Source: Elusimicrobiales bacterium (GTDB lineage: Bacteria > Elusimicrobiota > Elusimicrobia > Elusimicrobiales > UBA9959). From it: DNA of 64,000 nucleotides. Made by a program: the position numbers and the translations under genes. The stretch is taken from assembly GCA_028688015.1 (NCBI GenBank), contig JAQTZB010000001.1, forward strand, positions 227,663 to 291,662, written 5' to 3'. The notes beneath the pieces are model-generated. The model worked only from the letters and a program-made list of their open reading frames with translations. It was not told where the DNA came from and did not search any database. Shown here in pieces: positions 1 through 8,817 of the stretch (position 1 is its first letter; every line of letters starts with the position of its first letter).

Positions 1-3000
1 AGACGTTGTCCCTGCGCGGGATGGCGTAATGCTCGCGGATGGCGGCGAAGAGCTCGGCCTGCTTGACGGTGTCTATGCCGAGGTCTGCCTCCATGTCGAG
101 GTCGAGCTCGAGCATGTCTTTGGGATAGCCGGTCTTCTCGGCTATCATGTTGAGGATGTTTTCCTTGACGGCGTCCTCGCTGACGCCGCCGCTGACGGGC
201 GCCGCGGCGGGAACGGCTGCGGGCGCGGGCGCCGCTGGGACGGAGGCCGGCGCCGGCGTGTGGGCCGGGGCCGCGGCTGCCGCGGCGGAACCGCCCTTCT
301 CACCCAGCACGAACTTGATGCAGTGGCGGATGGTCGGGTAGTCCTTGAGCGAGACGTTGTCCCTGCGCGGGATGGCGTAATGCTCGCGGATGGCGGCGAA
401 GAGCTCGGCCTGCTTGACGGTGTCTATGCCGAGGTCTGCCTCCATGTCGAGGTCGAGCTCGAGCATGTCTTTGGGATAACCGGTCTTCTCGGTTATCATC
501 GCCAGCACGGTCTCGCGCACGGCGTCCTCGCTGACGCCGGACGGGGCCGCGGGCCTGGGCGCCGGGGCCGGCTTGGGCTCGGCGTAATGCTGCGGCGCCG
601 CGGCGGCGGGCGCTGGCCTGGGGGCAGGCGCGGCGGCAATGGCGACGGGTTCTTTGACTGGGGCCGCGGGCATGACGGGCGGTTTGCCGGCAGTTTTCTT
701 GTCCTTTATCCTGAGGGTGTTGAACGTAACTTCCAGCTCGGCGTCCGGATCGCCGGAAACTTCGCGCAGCCAGGCTTTGTACCTGCCCTGGTCCTCATAG
801 CGGCTCTCCCCCGCCTTCCAGACGCGCTCTGTCATGGCCATGGCCATGTGCGAGCCGAAGCCGGCGGCGAAGCGCAGGGCGTACTTAAGGTCGTAATGGC
901 CGCCTTTCGAGAGGTTGATGCCGGCCAGTTCCGGGTCGGGCTCTTTGTAGTTGGCGATGGGCGGGATGATGCCCGTGTTCAGCGCGCGCACGGCGATGAC
1001 GTCCTCGAGCGACGCCCCCATCGTGTGGCCGGTGAAGCCCTTCACGTTGCTGACCACCACCTTGTCGGCCGAAGGGCCGAAGGCGGCCTTGAGGGCCTTC
1101 ACCTCGGCGGAGGCGGAGCCGCCGCGGGCCGGGGTGTAGGTCTCGTGAGACATGAACATGGTGTACGGGGCCATTTCTTCTTTCTTCAGCCCGTAGATGT
1201 TCTCTATTTTCTTAACGAAGGCGGACATCACTCCCGCCACGTGGTCGGTGTCCAGGCGGGTGGCGTGGAAGGCGGAGTTGGCGCACTCGGTCAGCAGCAG
1301 GCGCGCCAGGGGTTTCATGCCGCGGCTGCGGGTCAAGGTCTCGTCCTCTATGACCATGCCTACCGCGCCCGCGCCCACTATCAGGCCGTGGCGGCGGCGG
1401 TCGAACGGCAGCGCCGCCTCGGAGACGTTCTCTTTGGTGGTGGCGGTGCCGCTCGCGAGGAAGCCGGGCATTGTCCATTCCTGGATGGTCTCGCTGGTGA
1501 TGTCGTCGGCGGCTATCACCACTACGCGCTTGCACTTGCCGGCGCGGATCCAGCTCTCGGCGATATGCACCGCCTGGGTGGTGGAGGCGCAGGCGGCGCT
1601 CACGTGGATGGTCGGGCCCTTGGCTCCCACCCACTGGGCGAACTGGGAGTCGGCGATCGGAATGACCTTGAGCAGGAAGTTCTGGCTGAAGGAATACGGG
1701 TCCTTATTCTCGCCGGGCTGGTAGCCCGCGAATTCCTTCTGCAGCCAGGCGCGCAGGCCGGCCTTGTCGGCCTCGGTGGGCAGCTTGTCCACTATCTGGT
1801 GGTAGACGCCCCACAGCTGCTCGGCGGTCTTGCCGGCGTACTTGTGGTTGAAGTAATGGGTGACTTCCTTGAGCAGCGACTCGGTCACCGGGAAGGCGGA
1901 GGCGAACACCACGCCGGTCTCGGAGGCCACCGATTCGGGCAGGGCCCATTTGAGGGGCAGGTAGCTGCCGGTGGTGGTTTTTTTGTAGTAGTGGATCAGC
2001 GGCAGGCCCGCGTCCTTGAGGGCCAGCACGCCCGCGCCGATGGCCATCTTGAAGGTGGCGTCGAGCGCCTTGGCCACGGTGTTTGGCAGGCCGAACTCTG
2101 CCTCTATGTCCAGCGCGCCGCGGCGCGCCGACAGCTTGATGGCCTGGTCCACGGAGTCTATCTTCTCTATCGTGCCGACGCCCGTGGGCGACTTCACAAC
2201 GCGGATGATGTTCTTGTCTATCTGCTTCTCGCGCCACTCCCCGGGGATGGGCTCTATCATGTTCTTGCCGGCCAGGATCTCGTCCAGGTTGTTCTCGCGG
2301 AACATCTTGTCCCAGGTGCCGGGCGTGCCGCCGGCTATGCCGGAGACCGCGATGGGGTTGAAGTTGAAGCCGAACTTCTCGGCGAAGGAAGCCTTGTCCG
2401 CCGGCAGGGCCGACGGCCCCTGCACGGAGACCGGCGCGGAGGCCTGGCCGGAGGCTTTCAGCGCCCAGTTCTGATAATACGGGTTGAAGAATTTCCCGCC
2501 GCTCTGCGGCAGCTTGCCGGCCCAGTTCACCGGGATGCCCAGCGCCGTCATGTTGGCCAGCAGGTCGTTGAGCTCGGTGATGCCGCCGCGCTTGGGGTGG
2601 TTGGAGGCCAGCACGGTGACATCGTCCTTGCCTTTCAGCGTGGCCGTGGCGAAAGCGCTCAGCACGCGCTTGGGGCCGCACTCTATGAAGGTGCGCACGC
2701 CCTCGGCATACATGCGCTCGAGCTGTTTGATGAACTCGACGGGGCTGGTCATCTGCTTGATCAGCATGTCGTAGATGCCCTGCGGGTCCGTAGGGAAGAA
2801 GTCCGCGGTGACGTTGGACAGGATCTTCATGTCCGCCGCCTTGATCGGGATGTTCTGCAGGAAGTTGCGGTACGGGCCCATGGCCGGCGCCACGATCTCG
2901 GAGTGGAAGGCGTGGCTGACGGGGATCTCCCCCGCCTCTATGCCCATGCTCTTGAAGAGCTGTACGGCCTGTTCAACGGCCTTCGCCTCGCCGGCGATGA

Positions 3001-5323
3001 CGGTCTGCAGCGGGCAGTTCTTGTTGGCGCAGATGACGTAGCCGGGGATCTTCTTGAGCTCGACGTCTACTTTGTCGCAGCCTAGGGCTATGGAGGCCAT
3101 CTTGCCCGGGTCGGCCACCTGCACGTTGGCCATCTCCTTGGCGCGGCTGGTGACGGCGCGCAGGCCGTTCTCGAAGGTGAAGATGCCGGCCGCCGTGGCG
3201 GCTGCGTACTCGCCGAGGGAATGGCCTATGGCCATGTCCGGCTTTATGCCGAATTCCCTGAACAGGCGGTACATGGCTATGTCGGCCGTCATCATGGACG
3301 GCTGGGTGAGCTGGGTCTGCTTGATGGCGGCTTCGCGCTTGGCCAGCTCTTCCTTGCCCTCGCCGGGCTTGCTCCAGATGGCCTCGGTGAGCTTGATGCC
3401 TATCATCTTGTCCAGGATGACGTCGGCCTCGTTAAAAGTCTCCTGTACCACCTGGTACTTGGCGGCGAGGTCGCGCATCATGTCCACGTACTGCGAGCCC
3501 TGGCCGGGGAACAGCAGGCCCACCTTGGCCTGGTTGGCGCCGGTCTTGAAGGTGTAGACGCCTTTGAGCTTGAAATTGAGCGGCGGCTCGGTCCAGGTCT
3601 CGGCCTTGCCGGTTTTGGCCAGCAGGTCCACTTTCTCCAGCAGGTCCTTCGGCGACTTGGCCACTATGGACACGCCGAAGGCGCCCCTGGGCTTCACCAT
3701 GGAGGGCTGGGCGTAGGCGGCCAGCGGGTAGGCGTCGGGCCATTTGGAGAAGACCGCGGCGGACTCGGACTGCGCGTTCTTTATCACGTCGGCGGGTGTA
3801 GCGCCGGTAAAAGTAACGGCCTCACCCTGCAGGCCGCTGAAAGGCGCACGGGAGTTCTCGACTATTTCCACGGAGGCGGCGGGCGTTTCGGCCGCGGCGC
3901 CGGCCTTGGCGTAGCGCTGGTGGTTCGGGCCGGTGTACTCTTCCATCAGCACGTGGAAGTTGGTGCCGCCGAAGCCGAACGAGGAAACGTCGGCGCGGCG
4001 GATGCCGTCCTTGTTCCAGGGCGCGGCCTTGTCTATGACCTTGAAGAGGTTGAGGTCTATGCCGGGGTTGGGGGTCTGGTAATTGATGGAAGTCGGCAGG
4101 GTCTTATTGTAGATGGCGAGGGCGGTCTTGGCGATAGAGACGGCGCCGGCGGCCGCCTTGGAATGGCCTATCTGGGACTTAACCGAGGTCAGGCCCAGCT
4201 TCTTGCCCGCGCCCATATGCGGGCCGAAGACTTCGCCCAGCACCTGCACTTCGGCGGCGTCGCCCACCTTGGTGGCGGTGCCGTGGGCTTCCACGAAGTC
4301 TACTTCCGCCGGGGAATAGTCTACCTGGGAGAAGGCGTTCTCGATGGCTATCTTCTGGCCTTTCGGGTTGGGGGCGGTGATGCCCTTGCCCTTGCCGTCC
4401 GAGGAGGCGCCCACGGAGTTGATGAGCGCGTAGATCTTGTCGCCGTCGCGCACCGCGTCAGACAGGCGCTTCAGGATGTAAACCGAGACGGCCTCCGCCA
4501 TCACGAAGCCGTTGGCCCGCGTGTCGAAGGAATAGGAGCCCTCGGCCGACAGCGCGCCGATCTTGCAGAACTTCACGAAGGCCGGGGGCGACATCATGTC
4601 GTCGGCGCCGCCCGCCACGGCCATGTCGAACTTGCCGGCGCGCAGGCCGAGCACCGCGTAGTCCAGCGCCGCCATCGAGGAGGCGCAGGCCGCGTCCATG
4701 GTCATGTTAGGGCCGTTGAAGTTGAAGATGTTGGCTATGCGGCCGGCCGTCACGTTGGCCAGCTCTCCGGGCATGGTGTCCTCGGTGATCTTGATGATCC
4801 CCTCGTCGATGCCGGCCTCGTACTCCATCAGCATGGCGTCGCGCGTCTGCTGCGGCAGCGCCGAGAACGCCGCGGTCTTTTTCAGGATATCCTCGTTGTA
4901 GAACTTGTAAACCCGCATGTCCGTCATTTCCTTGCGGGTGGCGCCCATCGCGTTGCCTATCACGGCCGCGGTCATCTTCGGGTCGAAGGGCTTCTTGTCG
5001 TAGCCGGAATCTTCCAGGGCCATGCGGACGGCCTCTATGGTCATCTGCTGCAGGCGCGAGATCTGTGTGGCCACCTGGGGCGGGATCTTGTACCGGAGGG
5101 AATCGAATTTGAAGTCCTCGATGAAGCCGCCTATCTTGGAGTAGGTCTTGTCCGCGGCCTTATGGTCTTCCGAAAAATAGAGCCGCCAGTCCCAGCGGTC
5201 CGCGGGCACTTCGCCTATGCAGTTGCGGCCTTCCAGGACGTTCTTCCAGAACTGGTCCTTGTTCAGGGCTTTGGGGGCTATGATACCGAGACCGACTATC
5301 GCTATCTTTTCGTTGTTGTTCAT
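1..5323 (-). CDS. Pfa/PKS-type megasynthase, KS-AT-KS-ACP-ACP, 3' part missing
   Basis: This is the first 1774 residues of a multidomain fatty-acid/polyketide synthase that runs off the left edge. Ketosynthase 1 covers about residues 1-470, with Cys213 in DAACASS, then HGTAT and GHSKAA. The acyltransferase is at about 590-900, with GHSLGEY (Ser about 701) and HAFH, the malonyl-type signature. A second ketosynthase spans about 1000-1490, with Cys1245 in SAACAST, HETYT and GHTMGA, so both KS triads look intact. A Pro/Ala linker leads to two tandem ACP-like domains (about 1595-1665 and 1712 on). Both read GIDTVKQ, with Thr1635 and Thr1752 where phosphopantetheine-bearing Ser is normal. Layout resembles PfaA of polyunsaturated or secondary lipid synthases, but an extra KS replaces the usual AT-to-ACP junction. 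The ATG at 5323 gives the KS N-terminus. Product unknown. Confidence 0.85.
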   Translation of the reverse strand, partial: MNNNEKIAIVGLGIIAPKALNKDQFWKNVLEGRNCIGEVPADRWDWRLYFSEDHKAADKTYSKIGGFIEDFKFDSLRYKIPPQVATQISRLQQMTIEAVRMALEDSGYDKKPFDPKMTAAVIGNAMGATRKEMTDMRVYKFYNEDILKKTAAFSALPQQTRDAMLMEYEAGIDEGIIKITEDTMPGELANVTAGRIANIFNFNGPNMTMDAACASSMAALDYAVLGLRAGKFDMAVAGGADDMMSPPAFVKFCKIGALSAEGSYSFDTRANGFVMAEAVSVYILKRLSDAVRDGDKIYALINSVGASSDGKGKGITAPNPKGQKIAIENAFSQVDYSPAEVDFVEAHGTATKVGDAAEVQVLGEVFGPHMGAGKKLGLTSVKSQIGHSKAAAGAVSIAKTALAIYNKTLPTSINYQTPNPGIDLNLFKVIDKAAPWNKDGIRRADVSSFGFGGTNFHVLMEEYTGPNHQRYAKAGAAAETPAASVEIVENSRAPFSGLQGEAVTFTGATPADVIKNAQSESAAVFSKWPDAYPLAAYAQPSMVKPRGAFGVSIVAKSPKDLLEKVDLLAKTGKAETWTEPPLNFKLKGVYTFKTGANQAKVGLLFPGQGSQYVDMMRDLAAKYQVVQETFNEADVILDKMIGIKLTEAIWSKPGEGKEELAKREAAIKQTQLTQPSMMTADIAMYRLFREFGIKPDMAIGHSLGEYAAATAAGIFTFENGLRAVTSRAKEMANVQVADPGKMASIALGCDKVDVELKKIPGYVICANKNCPLQTVIAGEAKAVEQAVQLFKSMGIEAGEIPVSHAFHSEIVAPAMGPYRNFLQNIPIKAADMKILSNVTADFFPTDPQGIYDMLIKQMTSPVEFIKQLERMYAEGVRTFIECGPKRVLSAFATATLKGKDDVTVLASNHPKRGGITELNDLLANMTALGIPVNWAGKLPQSGGKFFNPYYQNWALKASGQASAPVSVQGPSALPADKASFAEKFGFNFNPIAVSGIAGGTPGTWDKMFRENNLDEILAGKNMIEPIPGEWREKQIDKNIIRVVKSPTGVGTIEKIDSVDQAIKLSARRGALDIEAEFGLPNTVAKALDATFKMAIGAGVLALKDAGLPLIHYYKKTTTGSYLPLKWALPESVASETGVVFASAFPVTESLLKEVTHYFNHKYAGKTAEQLWGVYHQIVDKLPTEADKAGLRAWLQKEFAGYQPGENKDPYSFSQNFLLKVIPIADSQFAQWVGAKGPTIHVSAACASTTQAVHIAESWIRAGKCKRVVVIAADDITSETIQEWTMPGFLASGTATTKENVSEAALPFDRRRHGLIVGAGAVGMVIEDETLTRSRGMKPLARLLLTECANSAFHATRLDTDHVAGVMSAFVKKIENIYGLKKEEMAPYTMFMSHETYTPARGGSASAEVKALKAAFGPSADKVVVSNVKGFTGHTMGASLEDVIAVRALNTGIIPPIANYKEPDPELAGINLSKGGHYDLKYALRFAAGFGSHMAMAMTERVWKAGESRYEDQGRYKAWLREVSGDPDAELEVTFNTLRIKDKKTAGKPPVMPAAPVKEPVAIAAAPAPRPAPAAAAPQHYAEPKPAPAPRPAAPSGVSEDAVRETVLAMITEKTGYPKDMLELDLDMEADLGIDTVKQAELFAAIREHYAIPRRDNVSLKDYPTIRHCIKFVLGEKGGSAAAAAAPAHTPAPASVPAAPAPAAVPAAAPVSGGVSEDAVKENILNMIAEKTGYPKDMLELDLDMEADLGIDTVKQAELFAAIREHYAIPRRDNV
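30..505 (-). repeat. Tandem ACP-domain repeat, period 351 bp
   Basis: About 150 bp encoding the core of the ACP-like domain at 1-148 recur at 352-499 with only about two base differences. The period is 351 bp (117 codons). The linkers between copies differ, so the conserved block is the domain core. This points to recent duplication or gene conversion inside the megasynthase. More copies may lie beyond the left edge. Confidence 0.85.
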
Positions 5324-5441
5324 ATCGTTTTTACCTTTAGTCCTTACGAATGCTTCGCGCTGCCCCTTATCACTTCAGGGGCCGGCGCGGGAACCGGTGT
5401 TTCGGAAAGTCGGTAAGGACTGGCATTGATTTGTTAGCTAT

Positions 5442-5450
5442 ATTATACCA
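5442..5450 (-). promoter_or_regulatory. Extended -10 promoter of the megasynthase
   Basis: Read on the minus strand this is TGG-TATAAT, an extended -10 box with consensus hexamer. It lies about 120 bp upstream of the megasynthase ATG. No -35 hexamer is recognisable at the right spacing, which fits an extended -10 or activator-dependent promoter. The dyad at 5472-5485 is centred about 43 bp upstream of the expected start site. Confidence 0.5.
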
Positions 5451-5471
5451 AAAAAGGACTATTCCCCCGGT

Positions 5472-5485
5472 ATGACCTAAATCAG
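5472..5485. promoter_or_regulatory. CRP/FNR-type dyad between megasynthase and cydA
   Basis: The sequence ATGACCTAAATCAG contains TGA-N6-TCA, the core of CRP/FNR-family sites, and matches 7 of 10 fixed positions of TTGAT-N4-ATCAA. It lies in the 231-bp divergent region between the megasynthase and cydAB. It sits near the class II activator position for the minus-strand -10 box. It could equally serve a weak plus-strand -10 near 5500-5514. The site is imperfect and the call is an inference. Confidence 0.35.
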
Positions 5486-5554
5486 TATGCTTTTATCTTT
5501 ATAAATATTAAAATGATATTCCATAAAGTGGCGGTCCCAGTTAAGGAGAAAGCG

Positions 5555-6862
5555 ATGGATACCCTGGCCTTGAGCCGTCTGCAGTTCGCGGTCACCGCGA
5601 TGTTCCACTTCCTGTTCGTCCCGCTGACGCTGGGGCTGGGCTGGCTGACGGCCTGGTTCGAGACGCGCTACGCCCTGGGAGACGACAGCTACCTGCCTAT
5701 AGCCCGCTTCTGGGGCAAGCTCTTCCTGATAAACTTCGCGCTCGGCGTAGTGACCGGCCTCACCATGGAGTTCCAGTTCGGCATGAACTGGGCGGTCTAT
5801 TCGCGCTATGTCGGAGACATCTTCGGCGCGCCGCTGGCGATCGAAGCCCTCGCGGCCTTCTTCCTCGAGTCGGTGTTCATCGGCGTCTGGATCTTCGGCT
5901 GGGAGCGCCTGTCTAAAAAAGCGCACGCGGCCTGCATGTGGGTCGTGGCCTTCGCCACCAACATGTCGGCGCTGTGGATCCTGCTTGCCAACGGCTGGAT
6001 GCAGCGCCCTGTCGGGTACATCCTGCGCAACGGCCGCGCGGAGATGGTGGACTTCGGCGCGCTGCTGACCAACCCCTACGGCTGGCTGGAGTTCTTCCAC
6101 ACCGTCTTCGGCGGCTGGGTGATAGCCGGCTTCTTCGTGCTGGGCGTCTCGGCGTGGCATCTGCTGCGCAAGAACCAGGAGGCCCTCTTTAAAAAATCCT
6201 TCGGCGCGGGCGCCGTCTTCGCGCTGGGCAGTTCGCTGCTGGTCGCCGGCGCCGGGGACCTGAGCGGCGTGAACGCAGCCAGGAACCAGCCGGCCAAGTT
6301 CGCCGCGATGGAATCCGTCTGGGAGACGCGCCGGGACGCGCCGATGGCCCTGCTGACGCTGCCGCGCCTGAACGGCGAGGGCAACGCCATCGAGGCGCTG
6401 AAGGTGCCGTACGTCCTGTCGCTGCTGGCTTTCCACGATCCGCACGCCGAGGTGAAAGGTCTCAGCGATATCGCCCCGCAGGACCGCCCCCCGGTGCTGC
6501 CGGTGTTCCTGAGCTTTCGGGCCATGGTGGGGCTCGGGCTGCTGTTCATCCTGCTTTCGGGGCTGGCCGCGCTGGTCTGGTACAAGGACTGGTTCGCCAG
6601 GTATCCGCTGCTGCTGCGGGTGCTGGTCTACGCTATCCCGCTGCCGTATCTCGCCATCCAGCTCGGCTGGCTGGTCACCGAGCTGGGGCGCCAGCCCTGG
6701 GCGGTCTATGGCCTGCTGCGCACGGCGGACGCGGTCTCCAGGACCGTGACCCCGGGCCAGGTCTGGTTGTCGCTCGGCGGCTTCGTTGTTTTCTACTCCG
6801 CGCTTGGCCTGGCGGATTTCTGGCTGCTGGCCAAGTACGCCCGCAAAGGCATGGAGGCCTGA
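5555..6862 (+). CDS. cydA: Cytochrome bd ubiquinol oxidase subunit I
   Basis: This is the haem-bearing, quinol-oxidising subunit of the high-affinity terminal oxidase in the inner membrane. The 435-residue protein has the typical N-terminus with a haem-ligand His at residue 18 in AMFHF, the GLTMEFQFG helix, multiple membrane segments and the WLVTELGRQPW region near residue 370. It is at the short end of the family, without the long E. coli-type Q-loop insertion. I chose the ATG at 5555 because AAGGAG lies just upstream. The in-frame ATG at 5513 would add 14 non-family residues and has no Shine-Dalgarno. One base separates its stop from cydB. Confidence 0.95.
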   Translation: MDTLALSRLQFAVTAMFHFLFVPLTLGLGWLTAWFETRYALGDDSYLPIARFWGKLFLINFALGVVTGLTMEFQFGMNWAVYSRYVGDIFGAPLAIEALAAFFLESVFIGVWIFGWERLSKKAHAACMWVVAFATNMSALWILLANGWMQRPVGYILRNGRAEMVDFGALLTNPYGWLEFFHTVFGGWVIAGFFVLGVSAWHLLRKNQEALFKKSFGAGAVFALGSSLLVAGAGDLSGVNAARNQPAKFAAMESVWETRRDAPMALLTLPRLNGEGNAIEALKVPYVLSLLAFHDPHAEVKGLSDIAPQDRPPVLPVFLSFRAMVGLGLLFILLSGLAALVWYKDWFARYPLLLRVLVYAIPLPYLAIQLGWLVTELGRQPWAVYGLLRTADAVSRTVTPGQVWLSLGGFVVFYSALGLADFWLLAKYARKGMEA

Positions 6863-6863
6863 C

Positions 6864-7889
6864 ATGGATTACGCTAAGATCTGGTTCGTGCTGTGGGCGG
6901 TACTGTGGACGGTTTACTTCGCGCTCGACGGGTTCGACCTCGGGGTCGGCTTCTCCGGCTGGCTGGCCGCAGACGGGGCGGAGGAGCGGGCCGGCGTCTT
7001 TTCGTCGGTCGGGCCATTCTGGGACGGCAACGAGGTGTGGCTGATCACTGCGGGCGGCGCCACTTTCGCGGCTTTCCCCCCGGTCTACGCTGCGCTGTTC
7101 AGCTGGCTCTACCCGGCGCTGTTCCTGCTGCTCTTTTCTCTGATCGCGCGCGGCGTGGCGCTGGAATTTCGCGGCAAGGTGGCCTCCTCTTCGTGGAAAA
7201 GTTTCTGGGAGCGGACCGCCGCGGTCTCGAGCCTGCTGGCCTCGCTGCTGCTGGGCGTGGCCTTCGGCAATATCTTCCGCGGCCTGCAGATCGGACCGGA
7301 CGGCTACGCAGGCACCTTCCTGGGCCTGCTGAACCCGTACTCGCTGCTGACCGGGCTGCTCTTCTGCGCTTTCTTCTTCTTCCACGGGCAGCTCTGGCTT
7401 TCTTTCAAAGCGCCGGGCCGCGCCGCCGGCCGCGCCGCGGAGTTCGCCGGCAGGGGCTGGTACGCGCTGGCCGCGCTGTTCGCCGCTTTCGCCGCCTACA
7501 GCTGGGCGGGCACCGGGCTGTCCGGGAATTTCCTGGCGCGCCGCTGGCTGCTGGCGCTGCCGCTGCTGTCTGCCCTTTCGCTGGCCGGCGCCAAGCTGCT
7601 GCTGGCCCGGGGCCGCCTCCGGCCGGCCTTCCTGGCTTCTTTCGGCGCCATCGCCTGTTTCTCGTTGACGGGCTTCGCGGGGATATATCCGGCCCTGCTT
7701 CCGTCGGCGGTGGACCCGGCTTTCTCCCTCACGGTGTACGACTCGGCTTCCAGCGCCTATACGCTTCGCCTGATGACCTGGGTGGCAGTACTCCTGCTGC
7801 CGGTAGTTATCGCCTGCCAGCTCTGGGTACACCGCCTCTTCGCCGTCCCGCTGTCCGCCGCCGAACTGAAAAAGAGCGGCATGTACTGA
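6864..7889 (+). CDS. cydB: Cytochrome bd ubiquinol oxidase subunit II
   Basis: The second subunit of the bd oxidase forms the integral membrane heterodimer with CydA. The 341-residue product begins with the family signature LDGFDLGVG after a first membrane helix and continues with DGNEVWLITAGG and about eight hydrophobic segments. It follows cydA directly and is certainly co-transcribed. I see no cydX-like mini-ORF after it and no cydDC genes in the window. It was started at the ATG at 6864 because upstream in-frame codons lie inside cydA. Confidence 0.95.
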   Translation: MDYAKIWFVLWAVLWTVYFALDGFDLGVGFSGWLAADGAEERAGVFSSVGPFWDGNEVWLITAGGATFAAFPPVYAALFSWLYPALFLLLFSLIARGVALEFRGKVASSSWKSFWERTAAVSSLLASLLLGVAFGNIFRGLQIGPDGYAGTFLGLLNPYSLLTGLLFCAFFFFHGQLWLSFKAPGRAAGRAAEFAGRGWYALAALFAAFAAYSWAGTGLSGNFLARRWLLALPLLSALSLAGAKLLLARGRLRPAFLASFGAIACFSLTGFAGIYPALLPSAVDPAFSLTVYDSASSAYTLRLMTWVAVLLLPVVIACQLWVHRLFAVPLSAAELKKSGMY

Positions 7890-7964
7890 AGCCGCTTTTG
7901 TGCGGAAGTTATCTTCGCGCCTAATAGCGCGAAAACTAATATATTATTTGCTAATATAGCCTTT

Positions 7965-8804
7965 ATGAATATTAAATTCTGGGGCGCGCGCGGGTCCATC
8001 CCCGTGTCGGGGAAGAATTATAATAAGTACGGCGGCTGTACCACCTGCGTGGAGGTCCGCTCAAAGAAGGACGACCTCATCATCGTGGACGCCGGTTCCG
8101 GCATCCGCCTGCTGGGCAAAGAGCTGCTCAAGAATTCCAGCAACAAGCTCAACATGCTGTTCACCCATTCGCACTGGGACCACGTGCTCGGTTTTCCCTT
8201 TTTCGCTCCCATCTACAACAAGAAGACGCACATCAACATCATGGGCTGCTCGTTCTCTTCGGACCCGGTCCGCGAGATCATAGCCAAGACCATGCAGCCG
8301 CCCGGCTTCCCGGTCAAGTTCGAGGAGATCGAAGCCCGCTTCGAGTTCGGCTCGTTCTGCGCCGGCGGCTGCGATATCGGCGGGATGCAGGTGCTGCCGA
8401 TACAGCTGAGCCACCCGAACAACGGCCTCGGCTACAAGTTCTGCGAGGGCGGCAAGACCTTCGCTTTCCTCACCGATAACGAGCTCGGGTTCATTCACCC
8501 GGGCGGCAGGAAGCCCGAGGAATACGTGGCCTTCTCGCGCGGCGCCGACCTGCTGGTGCACGACGCGGACTACACCCCCGAAGAGTACCCCCGCCGCCGT
8601 ACCTGGGGCCATTCCACCTGGGAACAGGCCCTGGACCTGGCCTTGAAGGCCGAGGCGCGGGCGCTCGGGCTATTCCATCACAACCAGGACCGCAGCGACA
8701 GCGCCGTGGACCGCATAGTGGCCGAGTGCCAGCGCCGCGCCCGCCGGGCGGGCTCTAAACTTAAATGCTTCGCGGTGCGAGAAGGACAGCAGGTTAAACT
8801 GTAA
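7965..8804 (+). CDS. MBL-fold metallohydrolase, PhnP-like
   Basis: This 279-residue protein belongs to the metallo-beta-lactamase superfamily. It has the N-terminal GARGSIP strand-loop, the metal motif THSHWDH (about residue 68), further ligands in LSHPNNG and VHDADYT, and GLFHHNQ near the C-terminus. The pattern matches the PhnP / phosphoribosyl cyclic phosphodiesterase branch, often annotated only as MBL-fold hydrolase. The substrate cannot be told from sequence. The gene stands 75 bp after cydB and 13 bp before the next gene. AT-rich sequence just ahead of the ATG may carry its own promoter. Confidence 0.8.
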   Translation: MNIKFWGARGSIPVSGKNYNKYGGCTTCVEVRSKKDDLIIVDAGSGIRLLGKELLKNSSNKLNMLFTHSHWDHVLGFPFFAPIYNKKTHINIMGCSFSSDPVREIIAKTMQPPGFPVKFEEIEARFEFGSFCAGGCDIGGMQVLPIQLSHPNNGLGYKFCEGGKTFAFLTDNELGFIHPGGRKPEEYVAFSRGADLLVHDADYTPEEYPRRRTWGHSTWEQALDLALKAEARALGLFHHNQDRSDSAVDRIVAECQRRARRAGSKLKCFAVREGQQVKL

Positions 8805-8817
8805 GACCGGAGACGAC

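Noticed and set aside
29-5416. Long plus-strand open frames (1018 and 731 residues) opposite the megasynthase
   Set aside because: They are GC-driven antisense shadows, rich in Gly/Arg/His/Leu, without motifs, and the minus-strand frame has unmistakable KS, AT and ACP motifs.
5513-5554. Upstream start for cydA at 5513
   Set aside because: The 14 extra residues contain no family sequence and the AAGGAG site lies just before ATG 5555.
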